Of a stretch of DNA of 38,673 nt, positions 23,594 through 31,876 are shown in pieces. The notes beneath the pieces were generated by a model. It searched no databases and was not told the DNA's origin. It was given only the letters and a program-made list of their open reading frames with translations. Both the position numbers and the translations under genes were made by a program. The DNA comes from Candidatus Gastranaerophilales bacterium (GTDB lineage Bacteria > Cyanobacteriota > Vampirovibrionia > Gastranaerophilales > Gastranaerophilaceae): assembly GCA_905236055.1 (NCBI GenBank), contig CAJOOA010000096.1:1-38673 (forward strand), in the 5' to 3' direction. The stretch's first letter is position 1. Each line of letters opens with the position of its first letter.

Positions 23594-24229
23594 CTATAAT
23601 ATAACTTCAATGTCCTTGAACGAATTATATGGAACGCATTCTATCCCTTTATCCTTGCAATAGTTCAGCAGCTTTGATTTTGCATATAAAACATCCGCTT
23701 TATCTGCGACGCAGAAGTCGGAAGTCCCATCGCCTATATAAATAACCTTTTTATAATCTTTTTTCAAATCTGAAATAATCTTACATTTGCATGTTCCGGC
23801 ATTATTTCTGCATCCCGAATAATCATTCGGAAAAGTTATTTCAAAAAATTCACCCCTAAATACACCGTGGTTGGAAATAATTTTGGCGTCATTAATCCCA
23901 TGTTGCTTAAGGATTTTGTTAATAAAATAATCAATGCCGTCGCTTACAATACAAAAATCTATATTATTTTCGGACAAGTGGTTGTAAAAATTTTTAAAGG
24001 ATTCATCAATTCCTATTGTTCTAATAAATGACGCAATCAGTTCTTCGGATAAATCAGGAACCAGCTTGAATTCTTCAATTAAACACTTTTTTGAGCTAAT
24101 CTTACCATCGACCCAATCTTGTTCAATTTTTTCCCAGCCGGCTTTTGCATATGCTTCTATAAAGCTGTAAAGCCCGTCCTTATTGGTAATTGTTCCGTCA
24201 AAATCACTTACTACAATAATCTCTTTCAT
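23594..24229 (-). CDS. HAD-family phosphatase, MtnX/PSP-like (HAD-IB)
   Basis: This 211-residue haloacid-dehalogenase-type phosphatase has motif I DFDGT (Asp 9 and 11), motif II in CIVSDG, a motif III Lys region and motif IV GDGTSD. The segment CRNNAGTCKCK resembles the Cys-containing loop of MtnX (2-hydroxy-3-keto-5-methylthiopentenyl-1-phosphate phosphatase) and its relatives. No methionine-salvage genes are nearby, so the substrate is uncertain; a phosphoserine or sugar-phosphate role is possible. The ATG at 24229 lacks a Shine-Dalgarno, and a weak TAGTAT lies seven bases upstream, so it may be leaderless too. Confidence 0.8.
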   Translation of the reverse strand: MKEIIVVSDFDGTITNKDGLYSFIEAYAKAGWEKIEQDWVDGKISSKKCLIEEFKLVPDLSEELIASFIRTIGIDESFKNFYNHLSENNIDFCIVSDGIDYFINKILKQHGINDAKIISNHGVFRGEFFEITFPNDYSGCRNNAGTCKCKIISDLKKDYKKVIYIGDGTSDFCVADKADVLYAKSKLLNYCKDKGIECVPYNSFKDIEVIL

Positions 24230-24301
24230 AAAACGTATACTACTACAGAAAAATTAATCTGCAAATAAAAACGGTTACAATTTTCAATGTCAGAAAATTT
24301 A

Positions 24302-24310
24302 TGTTATATT
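24302..24310 (+). promoter_or_regulatory. Extended -10 box at the left end of the surface-sugar island
   Basis: TGTTATATT (TGT plus TATATT) with TTTCAA (24282-24287) 17 bases upstream. The start of transcription would be near 24317, giving a leader of about 30 bases before the ATG at 24347. Confidence 0.45.
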
Positions 24311-24346
24311 TATTAAGGATTCTATAAGATTGGGATATGAGAAACA

Positions 24347-24769
24347 ATGTTTGAATTTTATAAAGAAGATGGGAGAATTAAGATTAAGCTTTGGGGAATG
24401 AAGATTATCTTTAAAAACCCGTTTATAAATCGGCTCGAAGACTGCTGCGCTATTGAAAATCTCAAATATTTAAAAAAACAGGGGACAAATTTTCCACATC
24501 CTGTTGGAATAGTAGTAGGGAAAGGTGTTGAAATAGGAAAGAATTGTACTATTTTTCAAAATGTCACAATAGGAAAATGGAATGGAGCATTACCTAAAAT
24601 TGGTGATAATGTGAAAATTTATGCAAATTCCGTTATTTATGGTGATACTACAATAGGTAATAATGCGGTTATAGGTGCAGGTAGCGTAGTCACAAAATCC
24701 GTTCCGGATAATGCGGTGGTTGTGGGGAATCCGGCAAAGATAGTTAAATACAATACAGATGGTAAATAG
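24347..24769 (+). CDS. Serine-acetyltransferase-like hexapeptide acyltransferase
   Basis: This is a left-handed beta-helix O-acetyltransferase of the CysE/WcaB group, 140 residues. Hexapeptide repeats run from about residue 55 to 125 (GVEIGKNCTIFQNVTIG, GDNVKIYANSVIYGDTTIG, AVIGAGSVV), ending VVVGNPAKIVK. The catalytic-type His is seen in FPHPVGIVVGKG. It is much shorter than true CysE (about 250 residues) because the N-terminal helical domain is missing, and it sits at the start of a polysaccharide or glycan region. It is therefore probably a sugar O-acetyltransferase rather than cysteine synthesis. It is followed 14 bases later by a putative glycosyltransferase. Confidence 0.82.
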   Translation: MFEFYKEDGRIKIKLWGMKIIFKNPFINRLEDCCAIENLKYLKKQGTNFPHPVGIVVGKGVEIGKNCTIFQNVTIGKWNGALPKIGDNVKIYANSVIYGDTTIGNNAVIGAGSVVTKSVPDNAVVVGNPAKIVKYNTDGK

Positions 24770-24783
24770 CGAGGAGACCAATT

Positions 24784-26172
24784 ATGAAAAAGATATTATA
24801 TTCGGCAGGACATTCAAGAATGGCTCGTAAATGGGGTATGGTAGGTGAAGTCGCAAAAAGGTTAATGGAAGATCCTGAAAATGAAGTGTTTTATCTTGAC
24901 TGCAACGGAAATGTAAAAGGCCCTTGCGGGTTAAATCATAAAAAACATTGGGGATATTGCAGAAATTGTCAAATACCTTGTTTAAAAGTATTGAAACATG
25001 CAGGACTCCCTGATGACCATATTTTGAAAATGCAAAAATATAAATCCCCTAAATTTCCTGAATTTAAATCTGTCAGAGAGGCCATCGATTATGATTACGA
25101 TGGATATGATCTTGGATTAGGGCCTGTAAGTTGTATTATGACAATTACAAGAGATTATGATTTTGATATAAAAAAATGGAATAAACATATTCACAGATTC
25201 TTTGAAACGGAATACACAATATTAAAGAATATTGAATATTTTGATAATATTTATCATTTTGACGAAATCCATACGTTCAACGGCAGAATGGCATCGATGT
25301 ATCCATACGTTTCATATGCCAGAAAACACAATAAAGAATTTTGTGTATATGAAGGCGGTGCAAAATTAGAAAGAATTTTAATTCTAAAGAATTCCGTACC
25401 ACATGATTACAAAACACGAATAAACTATATTCCGGAATTATGGAATAATGGTTCGGATGATAAAGAAGAACTAGCTGTAAAATGGTTCAGTGAAAGGCGT
25501 GCAGGAAAACAACAACTGACGTCCTTCACAAAAGAGCAGATTAGAGGATCTCTTCCAAAAGGGTTTGACTGTTCTAAAGAAAACTATGTTTATTTTAATT
25601 CTTCTTCGGATGAATTTGCAGCTTTCCCCGGATGGGAATTGCCTTTTGGCGAAACGGAAAACAATATAATAAAAAATCTTCTTGAACATTATAAAGACGA
25701 TACAAATAAACACTTTTATCTGAGGATACATCCGAATTTAAAAAGAGCAAAAAAGAAAAAAACAACTCAAATGAGAGAAATAGAAGAGTTGAAAAAAAAT
25801 TATAAGAATCTCACTGTTATTGAACCTGAAGAAAAAATTGATTCTTATGCATTAATGGAAGCAGCAAACAAAATCATATCAACACTTTCAACTATTGGCT
25901 GCGAATCAACATTTTGGGGGAAAATATCAATTTCCGTTGGTAAGTCCGAGTATGATAATCTAAATTGCGTACACAAAGCCAGATCGATGGAAGAGTTATA
26001 TAAGTTAATAGACGATAAAGAGTTAGAGCCAAAACCTAAGGAATCAACATACCCATATGGCTACTTTGCTGAAACCTTCGGGGAGTTATTCAAATACACA
26101 AAAGTTAATTCTTACACCGATTGTGAATTCTTAGGAATGAAGCTGGTTAGTAAAAAAAGCATATACAAATAA
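24784..26172 (+). CDS. Putative surface-glycan glycosyltransferase (capsule-synthesis-like), 462 aa
   Basis: I do not recognise this protein with certainty. Its C-terminal third looks like the donor half of a GT-B capsule or polysialyl-type glycosyltransferase: FYLRIHPNLKR, then TVIEPEEKIDSYALMEAANKI, and ISTLSTIGCESTFWGKISISVG, the region that in related enzymes contacts the nucleotide sugar. The N-terminal part has a His/Cys-rich patch (PCGLNHKKHWGYCRNCQIPC, about 47-66) that could bind a metal, and a typical KKILYSAGHSRMARKWG start. ATG 24784 has GAGGAG. The context of acyltransferases and a nonulosonate pathway makes a sialic-acid-like sugar transferase plausible; this is inference. Confidence 0.65.
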   Translation: MKKILYSAGHSRMARKWGMVGEVAKRLMEDPENEVFYLDCNGNVKGPCGLNHKKHWGYCRNCQIPCLKVLKHAGLPDDHILKMQKYKSPKFPEFKSVREAIDYDYDGYDLGLGPVSCIMTITRDYDFDIKKWNKHIHRFFETEYTILKNIEYFDNIYHFDEIHTFNGRMASMYPYVSYARKHNKEFCVYEGGAKLERILILKNSVPHDYKTRINYIPELWNNGSDDKEELAVKWFSERRAGKQQLTSFTKEQIRGSLPKGFDCSKENYVYFNSSSDEFAAFPGWELPFGETENNIIKNLLEHYKDDTNKHFYLRIHPNLKRAKKKKTTQMREIEELKKNYKNLTVIEPEEKIDSYALMEAANKIISTLSTIGCESTFWGKISISVGKSEYDNLNCVHKARSMEELYKLIDDKELEPKPKESTYPYGYFAETFGELFKYTKVNSYTDCEFLGMKLVSKKSIYK

Positions 26173-26180
26173 TAAAGGGA

Positions 26181-26747
26181 CTAACTGAAGAATGTATTTA
26201 CAAAATAAGAGCCATTCTCTTTATTTTTGTAATAGTTTTCCATGTTTCTTTGTTTGAAAACTTTTGCGGGATTTCCGCCCAAAATTGAGCCCGGTTCAAA
26301 TTTCCCATGAACAACAGAACCTGCTTGAACAATGCATCCCTCACCGAGCTCTGTCCCCGGGAGTAAAGTTACGCGTGAACCTATCCAGCAACAATCACCT
26401 ATGACAACGTTGCGCGAAACTTCATTGTTGCCATACGGAATTTTATTACTCTCGTATTCATGCGAACTTGTAAGCGCCAAAAGCTCAATCCCAATTCTGC
26501 AATAACTCCCGATATGTAGCTCCCCGCACCCCTGAACCATTATACCGTTGATAGAAACATTATCACCTATTGTAGTTCTTTTATTTATTAGAATATCTTT
26601 CCCGCACCTGAAATTCTTACCCGTTGACCTCGCGGTTTTTCTGACATAAATTGCGTTGTGTAAATATCTTAACCTATGTCTTAATTCAGCGCGGACTTTT
26701 TTGGGAAAAAACGCCACTATTATTTCAATTATAATTCTTTTAAACAT
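26181..26747 (-). CDS. Hexapeptide acyltransferase (WcaF/maltose O-acetyltransferase type)
   Basis: This 188-residue left-handed beta-helix acetyltransferase has repeats INKRTTIGDNVSING, GELHIGSYCRIGI and CCWIGSRVTLLPGTELGEGC, and ends with GSILGGNPAKVFKQR. SSHEYES places the catalytic-type His as in galactoside/maltose acetyltransferases. The N-terminus is basic and hydrophobic (MFKRIIIEIIVAFFPKK) and may touch the membrane. It points against its neighbours, converging with the glycosyltransferase (eight-base gap, no terminator seen). ATG 26747 has GAGGA. Confidence 0.82.
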   Translation of the reverse strand: MFKRIIIEIIVAFFPKKVRAELRHRLRYLHNAIYVRKTARSTGKNFRCGKDILINKRTTIGDNVSINGIMVQGCGELHIGSYCRIGIELLALTSSHEYESNKIPYGNNEVSRNVVIGDCCWIGSRVTLLPGTELGEGCIVQAGSVVHGKFEPGSILGGNPAKVFKQRNMENYYKNKENGSYFVNTFFS

Positions 26748-26854
26748 TATTTTTCCTCAATAATACACTCAAAGCTCTAATAACCAACACATGCAGTCTA
26801 GCATGAATTTTGCTTATTTTCAATTATTACGAAGGATAACTGTACGTTTTTATA

Positions 26855-26863
26855 TGGTATAAT
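26855..26863 (+). promoter_or_regulatory. Extended -10 promoter in the 218-base gap before the third acyltransferase
   Basis: TGGTATAAT, a consensus extended -10 box. Transcription would begin near 26869, leaving a leader of about 95 bases before the TTG at 26966, unusually long for this window. An ATG directly followed by TAG occurs at 26868-26873, at the predicted RNA 5' end. Apart from this I see nothing gene-like in the gap 26748-26965. Confidence 0.55.
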
Positions 26864-26965
26864 CAAAATGTAGGAATTTGTTAGATCATTTTTTGGTATA
26901 TCAGTTTATATAAATTAAAACGACAAATTTTCAAAGGTAGCACTAAAAAGTAAAGGAATTTAAAA

Positions 26966-27577
26966 TTGTCTTTAAAATTATTTTTCGATTTAATGCTGGA
27001 TAAACTTAAATTAACACCTTATCACAGGAGAAGAAAAAAATATGATATAGGTGACTACAGTTATATATGCCATACGACAAAAATGGGTTCCGTAAAAATC
27101 GGGAAATTCTGCTCCATAGGGAATGAAGTTGTTTTAGGAATTAGTAACCATCCCTATGATACAATTACGACTTCGCCTTTCATATATTCAAGGAATAAGG
27201 TTTGTATGCTTGGCGACATTCTTGTTGATGAGGAAAATCTAACTAAGATTCCCCAAAAATCTCCGGAAAAACGAATGACAGTTATAGAAAATGATGTCTG
27301 GATAGGCGCAAGAGCCATTGTAAAATGCGGAGTAAAATTATCAAACGGTTCAATAGTCGGAGCAGGAGCAGTCGTAACCCATGATGTTCCGCCTTATGCA
27401 ATTGTTGCGGGGGTTCCGGCTAAAGTTATTAAATATCGTTTTTCTGAAGATATAATTGAAAAATTATTGGAACTCAAATGGTGGGATTATCCAAAAGATT
27501 TTATAGTCAAGCTTCCGTTTAACGATATAGAAAAATGTATAAAACTTCTGGAAGAAAATAAACATTTAAGAAAATAA
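26966..27577 (+). CDS. CatB/VatD-like hexapeptide acetyltransferase
   Basis: This 203-residue left-handed beta-helix acyltransferase belongs to the CatB-like/antibiotic-acetyltransferase-related group used for surface sugars. Repeats include MGSVKIGKFCSIGNEVVLG, then the catalytic-His segment ISNHPYDT, DVWIGARAIVKCGVKL and GSIVGAGAVVTHDVPPYAI, ending VAGVPAKVIKYRF. The C-terminus WWDYP is typical of the family. The start is TTG 26966 behind AAAGGA, with no upstream ATG. It is likely the first gene of the pse operon, 47 bases before pseB. Confidence 0.85.
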   Translation: MSLKLFFDLMLDKLKLTPYHRRRKKYDIGDYSYICHTTKMGSVKIGKFCSIGNEVVLGISNHPYDTITTSPFIYSRNKVCMLGDILVDEENLTKIPQKSPEKRMTVIENDVWIGARAIVKCGVKLSNGSIVGAGAVVTHDVPPYAIVAGVPAKVIKYRFSEDIIEKLLELKWWDYPKDFIVKLPFNDIEKCIKLLEENKHLRK

Positions 27578-27624
27578 AAATATCTTTATGATATGATTAT
27601 CACAAGTGAATTAGAGGGAATTAT

Positions 27625-28617
27625 ATGTTAAACGGAAAAACAATATTGATTACGGGCGGAACAGGAAGTTTCGGGAAAAAGTTTACGCAAACAGTTCTTG
27701 CAAAATATCCGAATGTAAAGAAAATAATTATCTATTCAAGAGATGAGTTTAAACAATTCATGATGCAAAACATGCCTGAATTTAAACCTTATCTTGAACA
27801 ACTAAGATTTTTTATCGGTGATGTCAGAGATAAAGAGCGTATGATGAGGGCTTTTGAAGGTGTTGACATTGTTGTACATGCTGCTGCACTCAAACAAGTT
27901 CCGGCATGTGAATACAATCCGTTCGAAGCAATCAAAACCAATATTCATGGGGCACAAAATGTTATAGATTGCGCTATCGATTCCGGCGTCAAAAGAGTCG
28001 TTGCCTTGTCAACCGATAAAGCTTGCGCACCAATTAACCTCTATGGGGCGACAAAACTTTGTTCTGATAAATTGTTTATTGCAGGTAATGCTTATTGCGG
28101 AGATAAAGATACCCGTTTTGCTGTTGTAAGATACGGTAATGTAGCAGGTTCAAGAGGGTCTGTTATTCCGTTCTTCCAAAAGCTTGTAGAAGAAGGCGCA
28201 AAAGAACTTCCGATTACCGATATGAGAATGACAAGATTCTGGTTAAAATTGGAACAAGCCGTAGAGATGGTATTAGAAGCAATCGAACATATGCAAGGCG
28301 GAGAGCTTTACGTTAAGAAAATACCTTCAATGAGAATGCCGGATTTGGCAAAAGCAATTGCTCCGAATTTGAAGGTTACAGAAGTCGGTATCCGTCCGGG
28401 TGAGAAAATTCACGAACAAATGATTACCAAAGAAGATGCGCCAAATACTATCGAATTTAAGGATTTCTATATTATTCTTCCGCAGATTGATTTGGAAAAT
28501 ATTGAGTACAAATATCCAAATGCGAAACGTGTAGCTCCGGACTTTGAGTACCATTCCGGTAACAATGACAGGTGGCTTACTGTCGAAGATATGAAAAAAT
28601 TAATCAGTGAAATATAA
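27625..28617 (+). CDS. pseB: UDP-N-acetylglucosamine 4,6-dehydratase (inverting), PseB
   Basis: PseB carries out the first step of pseudaminic acid synthesis: it dehydrates UDP-GlcNAc and inverts C5. This 330-residue short-chain dehydrogenase has the NADP-binding loop GGTGSFG (11-17), the catalytic group Thr 130-Asp 131-Lys 132 and Tyr 140/Lys 144 (STDKACAPINLYGATK). This is the arrangement of Helicobacter FlaA1 and Campylobacter PseB, as opposed to the retaining PglF/WbpM type. KQVPACEYNPFEAIKTN and GEKIHEQMI are further family segments. The ribosome site AGAGGG precedes ATG 27625. It is followed by pseC. Confidence 0.92.
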   Translation: MLNGKTILITGGTGSFGKKFTQTVLAKYPNVKKIIIYSRDEFKQFMMQNMPEFKPYLEQLRFFIGDVRDKERMMRAFEGVDIVVHAAALKQVPACEYNPFEAIKTNIHGAQNVIDCAIDSGVKRVVALSTDKACAPINLYGATKLCSDKLFIAGNAYCGDKDTRFAVVRYGNVAGSRGSVIPFFQKLVEEGAKELPITDMRMTRFWLKLEQAVEMVLEAIEHMQGGELYVKKIPSMRMPDLAKAIAPNLKVTEVGIRPGEKIHEQMITKEDAPNTIEFKDFYIILPQIDLENIEYKYPNAKRVAPDFEYHSGNNDRWLTVEDMKKLISEI

Positions 28618-28667
28618 AGGTACCCCGGAATAAATTTAAAATTGTTGCCTATTTAGTCGATAGAAGA

Positions 28668-28679
28668 TTAGGGTGAGGG
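28668..28679 (+). repeat. Second copy of the TTAGGGTGAGGG 12-mer, acting as pseC ribosome site
   Basis: This matches 21357-21368 exactly as the reverse complement. Here the GAGGG end is seven bases from the pseC ATG and would serve as Shine-Dalgarno. The hairpin part of the other copy is missing. It lies in the 69-base pseB-pseC gap. Confidence 0.5.
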
Positions 28680-28686
28680 TTTAGGA

Positions 28687-29802
28687 ATGCAGACTACTGA
28701 AATAAAAAAATACGGTTACGGAAAGCAAAATATTACGGAAGACGATATAAATGCTGTCGTTGAGGTGTTAAAATCACCTTATTTGACTTGCGGTCCCAAT
28801 GTGAAAGCTTTTGAACAGGCAATATGTGACTATACTGGCGCAAAATATGCCGTTGCTGTAAACTCTGCGACATCGGGGCTTCATATAGCAATGATGGCAG
28901 CCGGAGTCGGAGCTGGAGACGAAGTTATTACATCTCCTATGACATTCCTCGCAAGTGCAAATTGCGCAAGATTTTGCAGTGCAGATGTAAAATTTGCAGA
29001 TATTGAACCCGATACAGCAAACATTAATCCGGAAGAGATAAAAAAACACATTACGCCGAAAACCAATGCTGTCGTTCCGGTTCATTTTGCGGGACAATCC
29101 TGCGATATGCAAAGAATTTATAAAATTGCAAAAGAACACAATATGTATGTAATAGAAGATGCGGCACACGCAATAGGTTCCGATTATAAGGATACAAAAG
29201 TCGGATGCTGTAAATATTCGGACATGACCGTATTTTCATTCCATCCTGTTAAAACAATAACAACCGCAGAAGGCGGTGCAGTTACTACAAATGATGAAGA
29301 ATTGTACAAAAAGCTTTGTGCATTCAGAGCACACGGCATGCACAAAGACAGCGAAATGGTTAATGATTGGCGTTATGAAATGAGAGAGCTCGGATATAAC
29401 TATAGAATGACAGACGTGCAAGCAGCACTTGGCATTTCGCAGTTAAAAAGATTAGATGCCTTTAAACAACGCCGGAGAGAAATTGTTGATTTTTATAATA
29501 AAAATTTAGGGCTTCCGCATTTAATTGAAAAAGACTTTTCTAATGCGTGCTTCCACCTTTATCCGATTTTGATTGATGACAGGAAGAAATTCTATTTTGA
29601 CTCAAGAGAAGTTGGATTGAATCTTCAAGTCCACTATATTCCGGTTCATACTCAGCCATATTATCAGGAACGGGGCTACAAATGGGGTGATTATCCCGTT
29701 GCGGAAAATTATTATAACCATACAATTTCACTTCCTTTATATCCTGATTTGACCGATGACGATTTAGAGGAAATTGTCAAACGCATTAAAAGTATAATTT
29801 AG
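28687..29802 (+). CDS. pseC: UDP-4-amino-4,6-dideoxy-N-acetyl-beta-L-altrosamine transaminase, PseC
   Basis: PseC is the second enzyme of the pathway, a PLP aminotransferase of the DegT/DnrJ/EryC1 family that aminates the 4-keto product of PseB. At 371 residues it has family length. Key segments are VNSATSGLHIA (PLP phosphate), IEDAAHAIG (Asp 158 with the stacking Ala/His) and SFHPVKTITTAEGGA, with the Schiff-base Lys 189. NYRMTDVQAALG and VHYIPVHTQPYY complete the substrate site. It follows pseB in the same direction. Confidence 0.92.
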   Translation: MQTTEIKKYGYGKQNITEDDINAVVEVLKSPYLTCGPNVKAFEQAICDYTGAKYAVAVNSATSGLHIAMMAAGVGAGDEVITSPMTFLASANCARFCSADVKFADIEPDTANINPEEIKKHITPKTNAVVPVHFAGQSCDMQRIYKIAKEHNMYVIEDAAHAIGSDYKDTKVGCCKYSDMTVFSFHPVKTITTAEGGAVTTNDEELYKKLCAFRAHGMHKDSEMVNDWRYEMRELGYNYRMTDVQAALGISQLKRLDAFKQRRREIVDFYNKNLGLPHLIEKDFSNACFHLYPILIDDRKKFYFDSREVGLNLQVHYIPVHTQPYYQERGYKWGDYPVAENYYNHTISLPLYPDLTDDDLEEIVKRIKSII

Positions 29803-29829
29803 ATACAAATTTTTCGCACAGCACTTTTG

Positions 29830-29838
29830 TGTTATAAT
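29830..29838 (+). promoter_or_regulatory. Extended -10 promoter inside the pse cluster
   Basis: TGTTATAAT, a consensus extended -10 box in the 67-base gap after pseC, with a weak T-rich -35. It would start a second transcript at the aldo/keto reductase, giving a leader of about 25 bases with GGAG. Confidence 0.6.
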
Positions 29839-29869
29839 ACACCCGAAATAATATTTGGAGCTTTATTTT

Positions 29870-30718
29870 ATGAAATTAGGGTTGGGGACTGTTCAGTTCG
29901 GTTGTAATTACGGTATTTCAAATAAAAAAGGACAAGTTACGGAAGATGAAATTGCCAAGATTCTTGATTATGCCCTAAGCGTCGGAATTGATACTCTTGA
30001 TACCGCAAGCTTGTACGGAAATTCCGAAGAAGTTCTCGGACGATTTAATCTTGACAATTTTAAAGTAGTAACAAAAACCGTTAAAGTCGACAAAACTCTG
30101 AGTAGAGATGAAAATTTAACCCGCTTTAGAGATGCGTTTTATCAATCACAAAAAAAGCTCGGCTATATCAAACTTCACGGACTTATGTTTCATGAATCAA
30201 CCGATTTATTGGGACAAATTGGTTCGGAACTCTGGGATTTGGTATGTGATTTCAAAGAAAAAGAATACGTTGATAAAATCGGAGTAAGTGTTTATACTCC
30301 TGAAACTCTTATTGAAATTATTGATAAGTTTGACATTGATATAGTTCAACTTCCGTTGAATATTCTTGATCAGAGATTTGTTTATCTTATGAAAGAATTA
30401 AAACAAAAAGGCATTGAAATAAACACCCGTTCGACATTCTTGCAAGGACTTCTTTTAATGAAAGCCGATGAAATAAATCCGTATTTTGATGAAATAAAAT
30501 CTGTTTTGAACAGTATTCCGGAACCTAAGCTTGCCCATGCTTTACAATTTATAAATAATATTGAAGAAGTTGATAAAATAATTGTCGGAACAACTTGTGT
30601 TAATGATTTGAAAGAAATTGTATTAAATATTTGTAAAGAAATCACAAAGTTGGATTATGGTAGATATATAATAAATGATGAAAAATTTATATTACCGCAA
30701 AATTGGAAATTAAAATGA
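29870..30718 (+). CDS. Aldo/keto reductase
   Basis: This is an NADPH-dependent aldo/keto reductase of 282 residues. The N-terminus LGLGTVQFGCNYGISN, the active-site region GIDTLDTASLYGNSE (Asp and Tyr of the tetrad), the lysine in TKTVKVDK, HGLMFHE (His) and the barrel strand IGVSVYTPETL are visible. In nonulosonate islands such reductases accompany the synthase genes and may reduce a keto intermediate to a modified sugar; the substrate is unknown. The ATG at 29870 has GGAG upstream, and an in-frame TTG five codons earlier overlaps that site and is rejected. Confidence 0.82.
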   Translation: MKLGLGTVQFGCNYGISNKKGQVTEDEIAKILDYALSVGIDTLDTASLYGNSEEVLGRFNLDNFKVVTKTVKVDKTLSRDENLTRFRDAFYQSQKKLGYIKLHGLMFHESTDLLGQIGSELWDLVCDFKEKEYVDKIGVSVYTPETLIEIIDKFDIDIVQLPLNILDQRFVYLMKELKQKGIEINTRSTFLQGLLLMKADEINPYFDEIKSVLNSIPEPKLAHALQFINNIEEVDKIIVGTTCVNDLKEIVLNICKEITKLDYGRYIINDEKFILPQNWKLK

Positions 30719-30742
30719 AATTTTGAGAAAGAAGGGTAAATT

Positions 30743-31876
30743 ATGAAATATTGTACAAGATGCATACTTCCACAGACACATGAAACAGTTCAATTTGACG
30801 AACAAGGAGTTTGTAATGTTTGTCGTCAGGCAGAACAAAAACATAAAAAAGTAGATTGGAAAGCAAGAGGGGAAATGCTTGAAAAGATTCTGGATAAATA
30901 TAGGAACAAAGGCGAATATGACTGTATTATACCATTTTCAGGCGGAAAAGACAGCGCATTTCAGTTGTGGTATGCCGTAAAAAAATTAAATTTGAAACCC
31001 CTTGTCATTAGGTATAATCACTGGGGATTACGTCCGATTGTGTACAAGAACTGCGATAAAGTATTCAAAAAACTCGGCGTTGATGTTTTGGAATTCCAGT
31101 CTAATTGGAAGGTCGTAAAAGCCCTGATGCTCCAATCATTAATTGATACCGGTGATTTTTGCTGGCACTGTCATACCGGTGTATTCGCAAACACAATGAG
31201 AATGGCAGTAAGGTTTAATATCCCGCTTGTAATATGGGGCGAATCACCTGCAGAATACAGAGCTTATACTTCTTTTGAAGAAATTGAAGAACTTAATAAC
31301 AAGAGTTTCTCTGAAATGATTAATCTCGGTATAAGCGCTGACGATATGTATAAAAAGTTCAAGGGTAAGATTCCTAAAAGAGATTTGCTTGCATTTGAAT
31401 TTCCATCAGAAGAAGAACTCAAAAAATTGGATGCAAAATCTATTTGGTTGGGGAATTACATAAAATGGGATACAAAAGAAAATGTAAAAATAATAAAAGA
31501 AGAACTTGGCTGGGAAGGTGCTGAAGTCGAAGGAATTCCTCCCGAATACGATTACGAAAAAATAGAATGTAAATGGCAAGGAGTAAGAGATTGGTGTAAA
31601 TACATAAAAAGAGGACACGGAAGAACAAATCACTTATGTTGCATAGATATTCGTGCCGGAAGAATGGACAGAGACTACGCACTTAAACTTGCTGAAAAAT
31701 ATGACGGGAAACGCCCTGCATCATTAGATTTATTCTTGGAAATGCTTAATTTGACCGAGGACGAATTTATTGATATTCTTCAAAAAAATCAGGTCGAAGA
31801 TTGGGGCTTTGACAGAGATCACATAGTAAAAGGTAAAGAACTTCCGGATATGAAAGAATGGAGCAGAGTTTTTTAA
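30743..31876 (+). CDS. pseA: N-acetyl sugar amidotransferase (PseA/WbpG type)
   Basis: This ATP-dependent amidotransferase of the PP-loop family has 377 residues. A zinc-ribbon-like CTRC (Cys 4, 7) and CNVC (Cys 24, 27) precede the PP-loop FSGGKDSA (65-72). The pair CWHCH and CCIDIRAGRMDRDYA later in the protein are typical. In Campylobacter PseA is required to convert the acetamido group of pseudaminic acid to acetamidino; in Pseudomonas WbpG performs an analogous amidination. This points to an acetamidino-modified nonulosonate. The glutaminase subunits HisH/HisF-like, needed by WbpG, are not seen here. It is followed immediately (no gap) by a GNAT gene. Confidence 0.85.
   Translation: MKYCTRCILPQTHETVQFDEQGVCNVCRQAEQKHKKVDWKARGEMLEKILDKYRNKGEYDCIIPFSGGKDSAFQLWYAVKKLNLKPLVIRYNHWGLRPIVYKNCDKVFKKLGVDVLEFQSNWKVVKALMLQSLIDTGDFCWHCHTGVFANTMRMAVRFNIPLVIWGESPAEYRAYTSFEEIEELNNKSFSEMINLGISADDMYKKFKGKIPKRDLLAFEFPSEEELKKLDAKSIWLGNYIKWDTKENVKIIKEELGWEGAEVEGIPPEYDYEKIECKWQGVRDWCKYIKRGHGRTNHLCCIDIRAGRMDRDYALKLAEKYDGKRPASLDLFLEMLNLTEDEFIDILQKNQVEDWGFDRDHIVKGKELPDMKEWSRVF

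Noticed and set aside
24347-24769. Cysteine biosynthesis gene cysE
   Set aside because: The N-terminal domain of true CysE is missing and the neighbours are glycan genes, so a sugar acetyltransferase is likelier.
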